Shown here one piece after another: positions 17,021-25,825 of a stretch of DNA of 47,919 nt. The notes under the pieces were generated by a model, which was given only the letters and a program-made list of their open reading frames with translations, was not told the DNA's origin and searched no databases. The position numbers and the translations under genes are program-made. Source of the stretch: Solirubrobacterales bacterium (GTDB lineage: Bacteria > Actinomycetota > Thermoleophilia > Solirubrobacterales > 70-9). The number at the start of each line of letters is the position of its first letter. Positions within the stretch are counted from its first letter, which is position 1. The stretch covers positions 1 through 47,919 of the forward strand of contig JAGQUU010000079.1 in the NCBI GenBank assembly GCA_020438345.1. Reading direction: 5' to 3'.

Positions 17021-20000
17021 ATGAACCCAGTTATTCGTGTAGTCGTTCGCCTAGTTCTCGTCGTAGCGGTTCTTGCCGCTGGACTTGTTGCAGCGTCACC
17101 CGCGCAGGCGGACCGCGCATTCAGCCTGCGTTTCACCGCGACGGACACCGGCAGCATCAAGGGCATCGCCAACACGAACATGACTTGCTCCACCGCACCC
17201 GGAGCAACTGGCAGCAGCACCTGCGTGAACGCGCGGAACGCCCCGGTCACGGACTCGATCAACAGTTCGAACGACTGGCGCAACAACAACGCCCACACCA
17301 GTGCCTACATCGACGTCGATTCCGATGGCAGCACTTTCAATTCTTCGACCGCTAACCAGACCCTCCCCGCAGGGTCCACCGTGCTCTACGCGGCTCTCTA
17401 CTGGGGTGGGCACTACTCCGGTGCCAGCAGCCCGGCCGACGCGAGCAAGCGCAACGAAGTCAAGTTCAAGGTCCCCGGAGCATCGGCTTACCAGACCGTC
17501 ACCGCCTCCACACTTGATGACGGTGTTGGAAGCAATAGCGGCCGCTACCAGGCTTTCGCAAACGTAACCAGCCTGATCCAGTCCTTGCCCAACGGTGGCA
17601 ATGGCACCTACGCGGTAGGCAACATCCAGTCCGCGATCGGCAGCGACCGCTACGCCGGCTGGAGCCTCATTGTCTCCTACAAGAACCCGAACGAGACGGT
17701 CAAGAACATGACCATCTTCGACGGTCTGGTCTCGATTTCCGGCACGACTTCAGCCAACATTCCGATTTCCGGGTTCCTGACCCCGCCGGCCGGACCGATC
17801 AACGCAGAAGTCGGATTCGTCACCTGGGAAGGTGACCTCGGCATCAGTGGTGACCGGGCCCAGATCAACGGCCAGTACCTTTCCGATGCCCAGCATCCTT
17901 CAACCAACTTCTTCGATTCCCGGATCTCGCACAACGGTGTGCTCTTCACCGACCGCAATCCTTCCTACCCGAACTCTCTGGGTATGGATGCAGCCTGGAC
18001 TCCCCCGCCACCCGGGGCAATCAGCAACAACCAGACTTCTGCGACCGTCAGGGTCAGCAGTTCGGGCGATGCATACCTCCCCGGTGTGATCACCTTCCAG
18101 GTTGAAGTCTTCTCGCCGAAGATCGATCAGGTGAAGACTGTGGTCGACGAAAACGGCGGCGATGTCGAGCAGGGTGACGTTCTCACCTACAAGGTTTCCG
18201 GCAAGAACAACGGGGACGACGGCACCGCCAACTTCGTGTTGCGTGATCCGATCCCGCCGAACACGACCTACGTGCCGGGGTCGATCAATGTCACCAAGAA
18301 CACCAACGCATCAACCGGTGGCAAGACCGACGTCTCCGGCGACGACATCGCCGAGTACGACTCGGTGAACGACAGGATCATCGCCCGTCTGGGAGAGGGT
18401 TCAAATGCTTCGGTCGGTGGCAACGTCAAGCCGGGCAACGAATACGAAGTGACTTTCCAGGTCACCGTGAACGGTCCGACGCCCAACCCGGTTCTGCCGA
18501 ATACGGAGCTCACCAATACGGCAACCGCCACCTACTCCAGCCAGACCACTTCGACACCGCTGACTACGAGCTCGACCGTGAAGTCCACCGTCAAGGCCCC
18601 GGATCTGAAGATCCTCAAGGTCCGCAGCGGTGCGCCGTTCGTGGCCGGTGGAAGCAGCGAGTACACGATCACCGTGAACAACCACGGCAATGCCCAGACC
18701 CAGGGTGCCGTCTCGGTCACCGATCCGCTCCCCGCCGGGCTGACCGCCACTGCGATCAATGCCCCCGGCTGGACCTGCAACAGCGTCCCGGCTTCCTCGC
18801 TCTCCTGTTCGCGCAATGACGCCCTCGCGGCCGGCAATGCCTACCCGCCGATCGTCGTGACCGTCGCCATTGACGGAAGCGTTTCCGAGGAGGTCGAAAA
18901 CACGTCGACGGTTTCAGGCGGTGGTGACGCGAACCTGAGTGACAACACTTCGAGCAGCACCAACCCTGTTACGAACGTTGCCGACCTCGAGTTGACAAAG
19001 ACCGCTTCGAAGGATTTGGTCATCCTCGGTGAGGACTTCACCTTCGACCTGACCGTGACGAACCATGGTCCCTCGAAGGCAACCTCGGTGGCGATCACCG
19101 ACGACCTGCCTGCGGGCCTCAGCTTCGTTTCCGCGACACCTCCCCCGGGTTGTGCGATTCAGCCGCTCTCGGGAATCCTGGGCTGTGAGATCGGCACGCT
19201 GAACAGTGGCGCCAGCCACACCGTCACAGTCACCGTCCACGTTGATGGTGATGCCTTCGGCACTATCGTCAACACGGCGACCGTCGGCGCGCAGCAGACC
19301 GATCCGAACCCGGACAACAACACCGATTCCGACCAGGTTGAAGTCGGCTCGGCCGACCTCAAGGTCACAAAGACCCTGAAGTCGCCCGCCTCTCCGGTCA
19401 CCGGCAGCAATGTCGTCTACGAGGTCACGGTCGAGAACCTCGGCCCGTCGGATGCGACCGGAGTCGTTCTGGTTGATGCTCTTCCCGCCGGCCTCGACGG
19501 AGTAAGCACGAACAAGGCCGAATGTGCGGTCAATGCGCCGAACGTTGATTGTGCCGTTGGAAACCTTGCCAGCGGTTCGAGTTTCACCGTCGAGATCAGC
19601 GGCACAGTCCTGCCCGGGACCGATGAGCTGGTGAACAACGCTTCCGCGACCGGCAATGAAAACGATCCCGATCTCACCAATAACTCGGACAAGGTCGAAA
19701 CGCCTGTCACCAAGGCGGCAGACCTCTCGATCGTCAAGAATGGGGATCCGTCCCAGGTGCTGCCGGGTGGCACGATTCTCTACACCTTCGTGGTCCATAA
19801 CGCGGGCCCCGACGAGGCGACCAACGTCGTCGTGACCGACACGCTGCCGGCCGGGCTCACCTACGTTGATGGTGCCCCGGGCTGTTCCGCGAACGGTCAG
19901 GTTGTGACCTGCTCGATTCATCCGATTGCCGCCGGGGGTACCAGCCAGACCGGTATCACGGTCAGCGTCGCAGGCAATGCTCACGGCACGATCACCAACT

Positions 20001-21643
20001 CGGCCCATGTCGGAGGCAATGAACCGGACCCCGACCCGTCGAACAACGACGACTCGGTCGACACGACGGTCCAGCCCCATGCGGATGTCGAGATCAACAA
20101 AACCGCTTCGCCTCTGAACCCGCGTCCCGGTGACACCATCACCTACAAGCTGAAGGCCAGGAACAATGGTCCCGACAGCGCGGCGAACGTTGTCGTCACG
20201 GACACCCTGCCGGTGGGCGTGACCTTCGTCAGCGCCGACTCGCCCTGCACCCAGGCTTCAGGCACGGTTACCTGTGAGCTTGGCACCCTTGCCCCCGGGC
20301 AGGAGGTCGAACTTGAAGTCAAGGTTACGGTCGACCATTGGGGCAATGCGGATCCTTCAGCGGACCACCTTCTGGATGTCCAGAAGGTCGAAACCCAGAT
20401 TGACCTGAACCCGGGTGAGCAGAAGACGATCCAGGCGGTATGCCCGTCCGGATACTTCGCATCCGATGGCTCGGTGCGGATCGATCACATCGATCAGGGC
20501 ACCGGTGACTGGACTGCCCCGCAGGTTCTGGAGTCGCGTGCTTCGGCACTCGATACCTGGCAGGGCACCGTCCGCAACACCGCTTCCGGCCGTGCCCAGG
20601 CCAAGATCTTCGCGGTCTGCATCAAGCAGCAGACCGGTGATGAAGGTGGCCACCACCACAACCTGCTGGTCAGCGACCCGGTTACCGTCACAACGTCGGT
20701 GGCTGCCGGCAAGACCACCAGGACCCTGCAGTGCGGTCCCGGTCAGGTTGCGATCCAGCCCGGTTTCATCGCTTCTGTTCCCGGCCATCTGGTCTACAGC
20801 CAGCCGGAAGGCAATGGCTGGAAGTTCGTCTATGACACCGACGCCAGTGGCACGGCTTCTTTCTCGATCCGCTGCATGACACGCCAGGTCGAGGTCGTCA
20901 ACGGTCACACCCACGATCTTGCTCTGGAGCGGATCTGGACCGAAGCCACCGTTCAGCCCGGTCAGGTGAACGAAGCTCAGCTGACCTGCCCGGACGGCAG
21001 CAAGGGCATTGTTGCCGGCTGGGACCTGGATGACGGCCTCGTTTCACTGGGTAACGATCCGCGTCCGGTGACCAGGGCCTTCAAGCTCTACAACCCGACC
21101 GATCATGCCCTCAAGGCCAGACTCAGTCTGCTCTGCCTCGGCAACCGGACCGGTGGTGAGCATCTGCCACCCAGAACGATCGTCAACACCGCGGCAATTT
21201 CCACTTCGACACTGGAATTCAACACCGGGAACAACAGTTCCACGGCTACCGTCGCAGCGGAAGACACCGACAACTACACCCCGATTGTTGATGATCCGAC
21301 ACCTGACAAGCCGACCCCGAACAACCCGATCGCAACCACGATCGTCGGGAAGGGTGTCTCCTATTCGGCCCGCGGAGTCACTTTCACCATCAATTGCTCC
21401 GGTCCCTGCAGCGGCACCGCGAAGCTGTTCACGACCAAGAAGTTGAAGGCCAAGGGCAAGAAGTACCGCAAGGGTACTGTGCTTGCTGCCAAGCGGTACT
21501 TCATCGGCCAGGCCGGGACCAGGAAGGTCACGTTGAAGGTCAGCGGCAAGGGCCGCAGGATCCTGAACAGCGGCAAGGCTAAATTTGCATTGCTGAAGTT
21601 GAGTGGAGGGACCAGCAAGGTAGTGAAGGTCGGCCGACGCTAG
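17021..21643 (+). CDS. Giant secreted DUF11-repeat protein, paralogue of the 10762 gene
   Basis: This 1540-residue protein has a signal peptide (1-30, cleavage after AQA) and an N-terminal beta-rich domain (about 31-365) of a type seen in bacterial surface proteins with isopeptide or DUF11 repeats. About six DUF11-type domains (370-1120) follow, each starting with an LxxTK/VNKT-like strand and NHGP/NNGP turns. Then comes the same triple cysteine module as its paralogue (from about 1127, 1225 and 1311) and a lysine-rich C-terminal domain. The N-termini of the two giants are unrelated, while the modules are close even at nucleotide level. TTGGAGAAG lies just before the ATG. It is likely exported and surface-associated; adhesion or sheath formation are guesses. 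Confidence 0.88.
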   Translation: MNPVIRVVVRLVLVVAVLAAGLVAASPAQADRAFSLRFTATDTGSIKGIANTNMTCSTAPGATGSSTCVNARNAPVTDSINSSNDWRNNNAHTSAYIDVDSDGSTFNSSTANQTLPAGSTVLYAALYWGGHYSGASSPADASKRNEVKFKVPGASAYQTVTASTLDDGVGSNSGRYQAFANVTSLIQSLPNGGNGTYAVGNIQSAIGSDRYAGWSLIVSYKNPNETVKNMTIFDGLVSISGTTSANIPISGFLTPPAGPINAEVGFVTWEGDLGISGDRAQINGQYLSDAQHPSTNFFDSRISHNGVLFTDRNPSYPNSLGMDAAWTPPPPGAISNNQTSATVRVSSSGDAYLPGVITFQVEVFSPKIDQVKTVVDENGGDVEQGDVLTYKVSGKNNGDDGTANFVLRDPIPPNTTYVPGSINVTKNTNASTGGKTDVSGDDIAEYDSVNDRIIARLGEGSNASVGGNVKPGNEYEVTFQVTVNGPTPNPVLPNTELTNTATATYSSQTTSTPLTTSSTVKSTVKAPDLKILKVRSGAPFVAGGSSEYTITVNNHGNAQTQGAVSVTDPLPAGLTATAINAPGWTCNSVPASSLSCSRNDALAAGNAYPPIVVTVAIDGSVSEEVENTSTVSGGGDANLSDNTSSSTNPVTNVADLELTKTASKDLVILGEDFTFDLTVTNHGPSKATSVAITDDLPAGLSFVSATPPPGCAIQPLSGILGCEIGTLNSGASHTVTVTVHVDGDAFGTIVNTATVGAQQTDPNPDNNTDSDQVEVGSADLKVTKTLKSPASPVTGSNVVYEVTVENLGPSDATGVVLVDALPAGLDGVSTNKAECAVNAPNVDCAVGNLASGSSFTVEISGTVLPGTDELVNNASATGNENDPDLTNNSDKVETPVTKAADLSIVKNGDPSQVLPGGTILYTFVVHNAGPDEATNVVVTDTLPAGLTYVDGAPGCSANGQVVTCSIHPIAAGGTSQTGITVSVAGNAHGTITNSAHVGGNEPDPDPSNNDDSVDTTVQPHADVEINKTASPLNPRPGDTITYKLKARNNGPDSAANVVVTDTLPVGVTFVSADSPCTQASGTVTCELGTLAPGQEVELEVKVTVDHWGNADPSADHLLDVQKVETQIDLNPGEQKTIQAVCPSGYFASDGSVRIDHIDQGTGDWTAPQVLESRASALDTWQGTVRNTASGRAQAKIFAVCIKQQTGDEGGHHHNLLVSDPVTVTTSVAAGKTTRTLQCGPGQVAIQPGFIASVPGHLVYSQPEGNGWKFVYDTDASGTASFSIRCMTRQVEVVNGHTHDLALERIWTEATVQPGQVNEAQLTCPDGSKGIVAGWDLDDGLVSLGNDPRPVTRAFKLYNPTDHALKARLSLLCLGNRTGGEHLPPRTIVNTAAISTSTLEFNTGNNSSTATVAAEDTDNYTPIVDDPTPDKPTPNNPIATTIVGKGVSYSARGVTFTINCSGPCSGTAKLFTTKKLKAKGKKYRKGTVLAAKRYFIGQAGTRKVTLKVSGKGRRILNSGKAKFALLKLSGGTSKVVKVGRR

Positions 21644-21668
21644 TCGACGGTCTCACGCCAGGTAGGGG

Positions 21669-21697
21669 AAGCCCCGGTCGAAAGGCCGGGGCTTTTT
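21669..21697 (+). terminator. Rho-independent terminator
   Basis: A 9-bp GC-rich stem (AAGCCCCGG with CCGGGGCTT) with an 8-nt loop runs into TTTTT, 25 bp after the stop of the giant gene. It is the only textbook terminator in the window. Confidence 0.9.
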
Positions 21698-21706
21698 ACT
21701 TGCAGG

Positions 21707-21762
21707 GTTTGAGCTGAACCGTTTGAACTGATCCGTTTGAACTGATCGGTTTGAGCTGATCC
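21707..21762. repeat. 14-bp tandem repeat, four units
   Basis: Four consecutive 14-bp units (GTTTGARCTGAWCS) start at 21707, 21721, 21735 and 21749, with at most two differences between neighbours. They lie between the terminator of the + strand gene and the end of a small - strand gene. Confidence 0.8.
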
Positions 21763-21784
21763 GTCCGGATCACACCAGACCGGG

Positions 21785-22108
21785 CTACTTCAGAACTTCG
21801 AGGTCGCTGGCCAGCTCGGTCTTGCCGTCTCGCTGGAACTGGACGTCGATCGTCTCATCCTTGTTGTAGAAGCCGACAACGCCAAGCAGCATGAACAGTT
21901 TGCGGCGACCGGCTTTTGTCTCCTTGATGATCTCCCTGGTGAACAGGATCTCGTTGCCACGCAGGGTGTAATCCTCACCCGTGGTCTGGGAGATACCGTT
22001 GATGAAGACCACAATCGGCTGCTCGGCACCCTCGGGGAGGGTGACCCTGCGTCCCGCGGCGTAGGAGCCTTTGGGGACCTTCTGCTCTGTCGGGGGCTGG
22101 TCGGTCAT
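21785..22108 (-). CDS. Small conserved-looking protein, function unknown
   Basis: This 107-residue soluble protein has alternating hydrophobic residues suggesting a beta-sandwich (VVFINGIS, YTLRGNEILFTREI, VQFQRDGK) and no cysteine. Its ATG overlaps the TGA of the upstream 114-residue gene by four bases (22105-22108), so the pair is translationally coupled. It follows citrate synthase in the same direction. I do not recognise the family. Confidence 0.7.
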   Translation of the reverse strand: MTDQPPTEQKVPKGSYAAGRRVTLPEGAEQPIVVFINGISQTTGEDYTLRGNEILFTREIIKETKAGRRKLFMLLGVVGFYNKDETIDVQFQRDGKTELASDLEVLK

Positions 22109-22449
22109 TCGCTCAGGAACATTTTTAGTGATTTCATCGCTTCGGCGAGGTCCGAGCCGTCGAGTTGCTGGCGACGGACCCCACCGGCGTAGGGAATGAC
22201 GGAAAGGTCTCCCTGGATATCGAGGCCCGCGGTTGCAGGACGGAACATGCCCTTGCCGGTGATCTCTATCCGCGCATTCACGATGCTGGCTGGCTCATAG
22301 TCGCGGATTGCGGAGACCTTCTTCAGCGGTCCTTCGGCGATCACCTCATCAGCAGCTCGCCGGGCCGCAGCGATTGCCTCGTCGAGGTCATCAAAGCGCT
22401 CGCGTGACACATCGGAGCCGTGACGTACTGTCAGCTTCCAGTTGGACAA
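22105..22449 (-). CDS. Small protein of unknown function behind citrate synthase
   Basis: This 114-residue protein begins with WKLTVRHG and an alpha-helical segment rich in Ala/Glu (ALDEAIAAARRAADEV-like), then beta strands (VNARIEITGKGMF) and an LDGSDL...SL C-terminal helix. The start is a TTG at 22449 without a clear ribosome-binding site, 35 bp after the citrate synthase stop, so co-transcription is likely. It overlaps the next gene by ATGA. It has no known motif; function unknown. Confidence 0.7.
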   Translation of the reverse strand: MSNWKLTVRHGSDVSRERFDDLDEAIAAARRAADEVIAEGPLKKVSAIRDYEPASIVNARIEITGKGMFRPATAGLDIQGDLSVIPYAGGVRRQQLDGSDLAEAMKSLKMFLSE

Positions 22450-22484
22450 GAGAGGAGATCAGCCTGCCGGCAGTTGCCGTCGGC

Positions 22485-23870
22485 TCAGGAAGGCCGGGTG
22501 GCGGGGCCTGAAATCCGTTCGTTGCCCTTGCGCTCCCCGAGCGGGATGTAATCCGCTTCACGAGCACCGGTGTAGATCTGGCGCGGCCGGGAGATCTTCT
22601 TGTCCGGATCATCGGTCATTTCGAGCCACTGGGCGATCCAGCCTGCGGTCCGGGCGATTGCGAAAATCACGGTGAACATTCCCGGGGGGATTTTCAAGGC
22701 TTCGTAGATGATTCCCGAGTAGAAATCCACGTTCGGGTAGAGCTTGCGCGAAGTGAAAAACTCGTCGGCGAGGGCCTGCTTTTCAAGTTCTGTCGCGATC
22801 TCGACCAGCGGGTTGTATTCGGTGGCCTCGAAAACTTCATCAGCGTGGCTCTTGATGATCCGGGCGCGAGGGTCGTAGTTCTTGTACACCCGGTGACCGA
22901 AGCCCATCAGTTTCTCTTCGCGGTTCTTCACCTTTTCAAGAAAGTCAGGGATGTTCTCGACCTTTTCGATGTGGCGCAGCATCTTCAACACGGCCTCGTT
23001 GGCACCGCCATGGAGCCGCCCGTAGAGCGCGGCAATGCCGGCGGCGACCGCCGAATAGGGATCGACGTCAGAGGATCCCACGCCCCGTACGGCGCTGGTG
23101 GAACAGTTCTGCTCGTGGTCCGCGTGAAGGATGAAGAGCACATCGATGGCCTTGGCGAGCCGTGGGTCCGGCTCGTACTTGGTTTCGGTCATCTTGAACA
23201 TCATCGCGAGGAAGTTCTCCGGGTAGGAGAGGTCGTTGTCAGGGTAGACGTAGGGGAGACCAAGGTTGTGCCGGTAGGAGAACGCGGCGAGGGTTGGCAT
23301 CTTGGCGATCAGCCTGATCGTCGCCAGATAGCGCTCGATCGGGTCGTTGATCTGGTTGGCATCCGGGTAAAAGGTGGAGAGGGCGCCGGTTGAAGCGAGA
23401 AGCATCCCCATCGGATGTGCGTCGTAACGGAACCCCGCCAGGAACTTCTTTATGTCCTCATGGACGAATGTGTGGTGGGTCACGTCATGGACCCAGGCCT
23501 CCAGCTGCGGACGGGTTGGCAGTTCACCGAAGACCAGCAGGTAGGCGACCTCAAGGTAGGTCGAATGCTCGCAGAGTTGTTCGATCGGAATGCCACGATG
23601 TTGCAGGATCCCTGCTTCGCCGTCGATGTAGGTGATCGATGAGCGGCAGGAGGCCGTATTGGTGAACGCCGGGTCGAAAGCCATCATCCCGAAATCGTCT
23701 TCATGGACCTTGATCTGGCGCAGGTCCAGAGCCTTGATCGTGTCGTCCTCGATCGGGAGTTCGTAGGTCTGCCCGGTCCGGTTGTCGGTGACCGTGAGAG
23801 TGTCGTTTCCGACGGCTACGTCGCCTTCCTCACTTCCGGCGGTCGCTTCGGTCTGCTGTTCGGTCCCCAT
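22485..23870 (-). CDS. gltA: Citrate synthase
   Basis: This 461-residue type II citrate synthase condenses acetyl-CoA and oxaloacetate. The catalytic residues are visible as His287 (LHGGANEA), His326 (MGFGHRVY) and Asp382 (VDFYSG), with HADHEQN at 249-255. The N-terminal 60 residues include the beta-rich domain typical of Gram-negative-type allosteric enzymes, after an acidic extension of about 20 residues. GAGGAG stands just before the ATG. It lies 60 bp behind the PfkB kinase gene and 35 bp ahead of two small genes, so a four-gene transcript is possible. Confidence 0.96.
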   Translation of the reverse strand: MGTEQQTEATAGSEEGDVAVGNDTLTVTDNRTGQTYELPIEDDTIKALDLRQIKVHEDDFGMMAFDPAFTNTASCRSSITYIDGEAGILQHRGIPIEQLCEHSTYLEVAYLLVFGELPTRPQLEAWVHDVTHHTFVHEDIKKFLAGFRYDAHPMGMLLASTGALSTFYPDANQINDPIERYLATIRLIAKMPTLAAFSYRHNLGLPYVYPDNDLSYPENFLAMMFKMTETKYEPDPRLAKAIDVLFILHADHEQNCSTSAVRGVGSSDVDPYSAVAAGIAALYGRLHGGANEAVLKMLRHIEKVENIPDFLEKVKNREEKLMGFGHRVYKNYDPRARIIKSHADEVFEATEYNPLVEIATELEKQALADEFFTSRKLYPNVDFYSGIIYEALKIPPGMFTVIFAIARTAGWIAQWLEMTDDPDKKISRPRQIYTGAREADYIPLGERKGNERISGPATRPS

Positions 23871-23930
23871 GCTTCTCCTCGAATACTGATCTCTTTTCTC
23901 TGTCCAGAGCAGTATTTCAGTTCGGCATAT

Positions 23931-24839
23931 TCAGACCGAGAAGTCGGTCATTGATCGGAGTGCTTCAAGGCGGGCTTCGATTTCATCCCGGGTCAGGCGA
24001 CTGACTCTCTCCGTTCCGAACTCCTCGACGTTGTAGGAGGCGAGGACGGTGCCGTAGCCCATCGCGGTCCTCAGGGTCTGCTGATTGATTTCTTCGGCTT
24101 CGCCGTCGATATAGCCGAGAAAGCCACCCGCGAAAGAGTCGCCTGCCCCGGTCGGGTCGCGCACGTCTTCAAGCGGGAAACCGGGAAGGGCGAAAAAGCC
24201 ACCCGGCGTGAAAAGAGCAGCGCCGTATTCACCCTGCTTGGCGATAACCGCACGAGGACCCATTGCCATTACTGCGGCTGCCGCCCGGGCAAGGTTCGGT
24301 TCCCCCGTAAGTTGCCGGATTTCGGCATCGTTGATCAGCACGCAATCCACCTCGGATATCGCCTGGATGAGCGAATCCTTCGCGATGTCAATCCAGAGAT
24401 TCATGGTGTCGAGGCCGACGAAGCCGGCATCACCACACTGGGCCCGGACCTGACGTTGGAGATCAGGCTGGATGTTCGCCAGAAAAAGCATGTCGGCAGC
24501 GGTCGAAGCCTCGGACAACTTCGGCTGGAACTCGCCGAAGACATTCAGACGGGTGTCGTCAGTGTGGGCAGTATTGAGATCGAACTCGTAGTGACCCTTC
24601 CAGAAGAACGTTTCGCCCGGCACCCGTTCGATGTCATCGGTGATAACCCCGCGGTTCTCGAGCACTTCGAGTTCGGTCTGGGTGAAATCGTCACCTACTG
24701 GCCCCACAACGCGGACATCGGTGAAGAAGCTGGCAGCAAGGGAAAAGTGGACTGCGGACCCGCCCAGCATGCGATCACGCTCCCCGAAGGGGGTGCTCAC
24801 AGCGTCAAAAGCGATCGATCCAACCACGGTCAGAGACAT
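23931..24839 (-). CDS. PfkB-family carbohydrate/nucleoside kinase
   Basis: This 302-residue ribokinase-fold enzyme opens with VVGSIAFD and the GGSAVHFSLAA substrate-side motif and ends with the PfkB signature DPTGAGDSFAGGFLGYI, which carries the catalytic Asp. The family phosphorylates sugars or nucleosides with ATP; the substrate is not readable. The ATG at 24839 is chosen because the first beta strand follows directly and a TACGAT box sits 7 nt upstream. A GTG at 24857 would add six residues. It is divergent from the quinone-oxidoreductase gene and leads into citrate synthase. Confidence 0.88.
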   Translation of the reverse strand: MSLTVVGSIAFDAVSTPFGERDRMLGGSAVHFSLAASFFTDVRVVGPVGDDFTQTELEVLENRGVITDDIERVPGETFFWKGHYEFDLNTAHTDDTRLNVFGEFQPKLSEASTAADMLFLANIQPDLQRQVRAQCGDAGFVGLDTMNLWIDIAKDSLIQAISEVDCVLINDAEIRQLTGEPNLARAAAAVMAMGPRAVIAKQGEYGAALFTPGGFFALPGFPLEDVRDPTGAGDSFAGGFLGYIDGEAEEINQQTLRTAMGYGTVLASYNVEEFGTERVSRLTRDEIEARLEALRSMTDFSV

Positions 24840-24846
24840 GCCCGGA

Positions 24847-24852
24847 ATCGTA
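24847..24852 (-). promoter_or_regulatory. Candidate -10 box (TACGAT) for pfkB, leaderless
   Basis: TACGAT ends 7 nt before the ATG at 24839, the spacing expected if transcription begins at the start codon. No ribosome-binding site is seen. Confidence 0.45.
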
Positions 24853-24877
24853 TCCACCAGCGTGAGAAGATGGTTTG

Positions 24878-25825
24878 GTGAAAGCGATCCAGATTGAGGA
24901 ATTCGGCGGGCCGGAGGTCATGAACCTGGTCGAGTTGCCCGAACCGGTGCCCGCCGAAGGCGAATCGCTGATCAACGTTCGTCGCACCGGAGTCAACTTC
25001 TCCGACACCCACATCACAAAAGACCAGTATGTGGCCAGACAGAAGCTTCCGCTCGTGCCCGGAATCGAGTTCATTGGAGTCGACGCCGGCGGCAGACGGG
25101 TGGCTGCGGTGGTGCCACACGGGGCCTACGCCGAAAAGATCGCTGTGCCGGAGTCAAATCTCGTCGCGGTCCCGGATGGCGTAAGTGACGAGCAGGCGGC
25201 CGGCGTTCTGATCCAGGGTGTGACCGCAGACGCGGTCCTGCGGATTTCCGGCTGCCTGAAGCCGGGCGAGACGGTCGTGATCGGGGCCGCGGCCGGCGGT
25301 ACAGGCAGTCTCGCCGTCCAGTTGGCCCGCTCAATGGGTGCGGGACGGATCATCGCACTGGCCTCCGGCGAGGAGAAAAAGCAGCTGGTGCTCGCTCTTG
25401 GTGCCGACCGGGTGATCGACTCACGGAGCGACGATCTCGGCGAGGAAGTGCTTGATGCCGCGGACGGAAAAGTCGATGTCGTGCTCGAGATGGCGGGTGG
25501 TGATTCCTTCGACCAGTTGCTCGAAACGCTCGGTCCTTTCGGCCGCATGGTCGTGGTCGGAATTGCCACCCGTAAGCAAAATGAGATCAGGACTGGCAAA
25601 CTGCTGAAACACAGCCTTAGTGTTACCGGCTTCTGGCTGATGCACCTGCTGGCCCGTCCGGAACTCGCCCGCGACTCGATCGACCGGGTTTTCGGGGCCA
25701 CCGCCCGCGGTGACCTGAAAGCCGTGTTGGGCGGAACGTACGGCCTTTCAGAAGCCCGGCAGGTCCATCGTGACATCGCCGGGCGCAAGACCGTCGGCAA
25801 GCTGCTGCTGGACCCAAGTAGATGA
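24878..25825 (+). CDS. Quinone oxidoreductase-like MDR dehydrogenase
   Basis: This 315-residue medium-chain dehydrogenase starts with KAIQIEEFGGPEV, typical of NADPH:quinone reductases. The GroES-like domain includes GVNFSDTHI, and the Rossmann glycine motif is AAAGGTGSLAVQLA. The zinc-binding cysteines of alcohol dehydrogenases are absent. The start is set at the GTG at 24878, with GAGAAG upstream; a TTG one codon earlier is possible. Its stop overlaps the DEAD-box helicase start by ATGA, so the two are coupled, though their functions are unrelated on present knowledge. Confidence 0.88.
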   Translation: MKAIQIEEFGGPEVMNLVELPEPVPAEGESLINVRRTGVNFSDTHITKDQYVARQKLPLVPGIEFIGVDAGGRRVAAVVPHGAYAEKIAVPESNLVAVPDGVSDEQAAGVLIQGVTADAVLRISGCLKPGETVVIGAAAGGTGSLAVQLARSMGAGRIIALASGEEKKQLVLALGADRVIDSRSDDLGEEVLDAADGKVDVVLEMAGGDSFDQLLETLGPFGRMVVVGIATRKQNEIRTGKLLKHSLSVTGFWLMHLLARPELARDSIDRVFGATARGDLKAVLGGTYGLSEARQVHRDIAGRKTVGKLLLDPSR

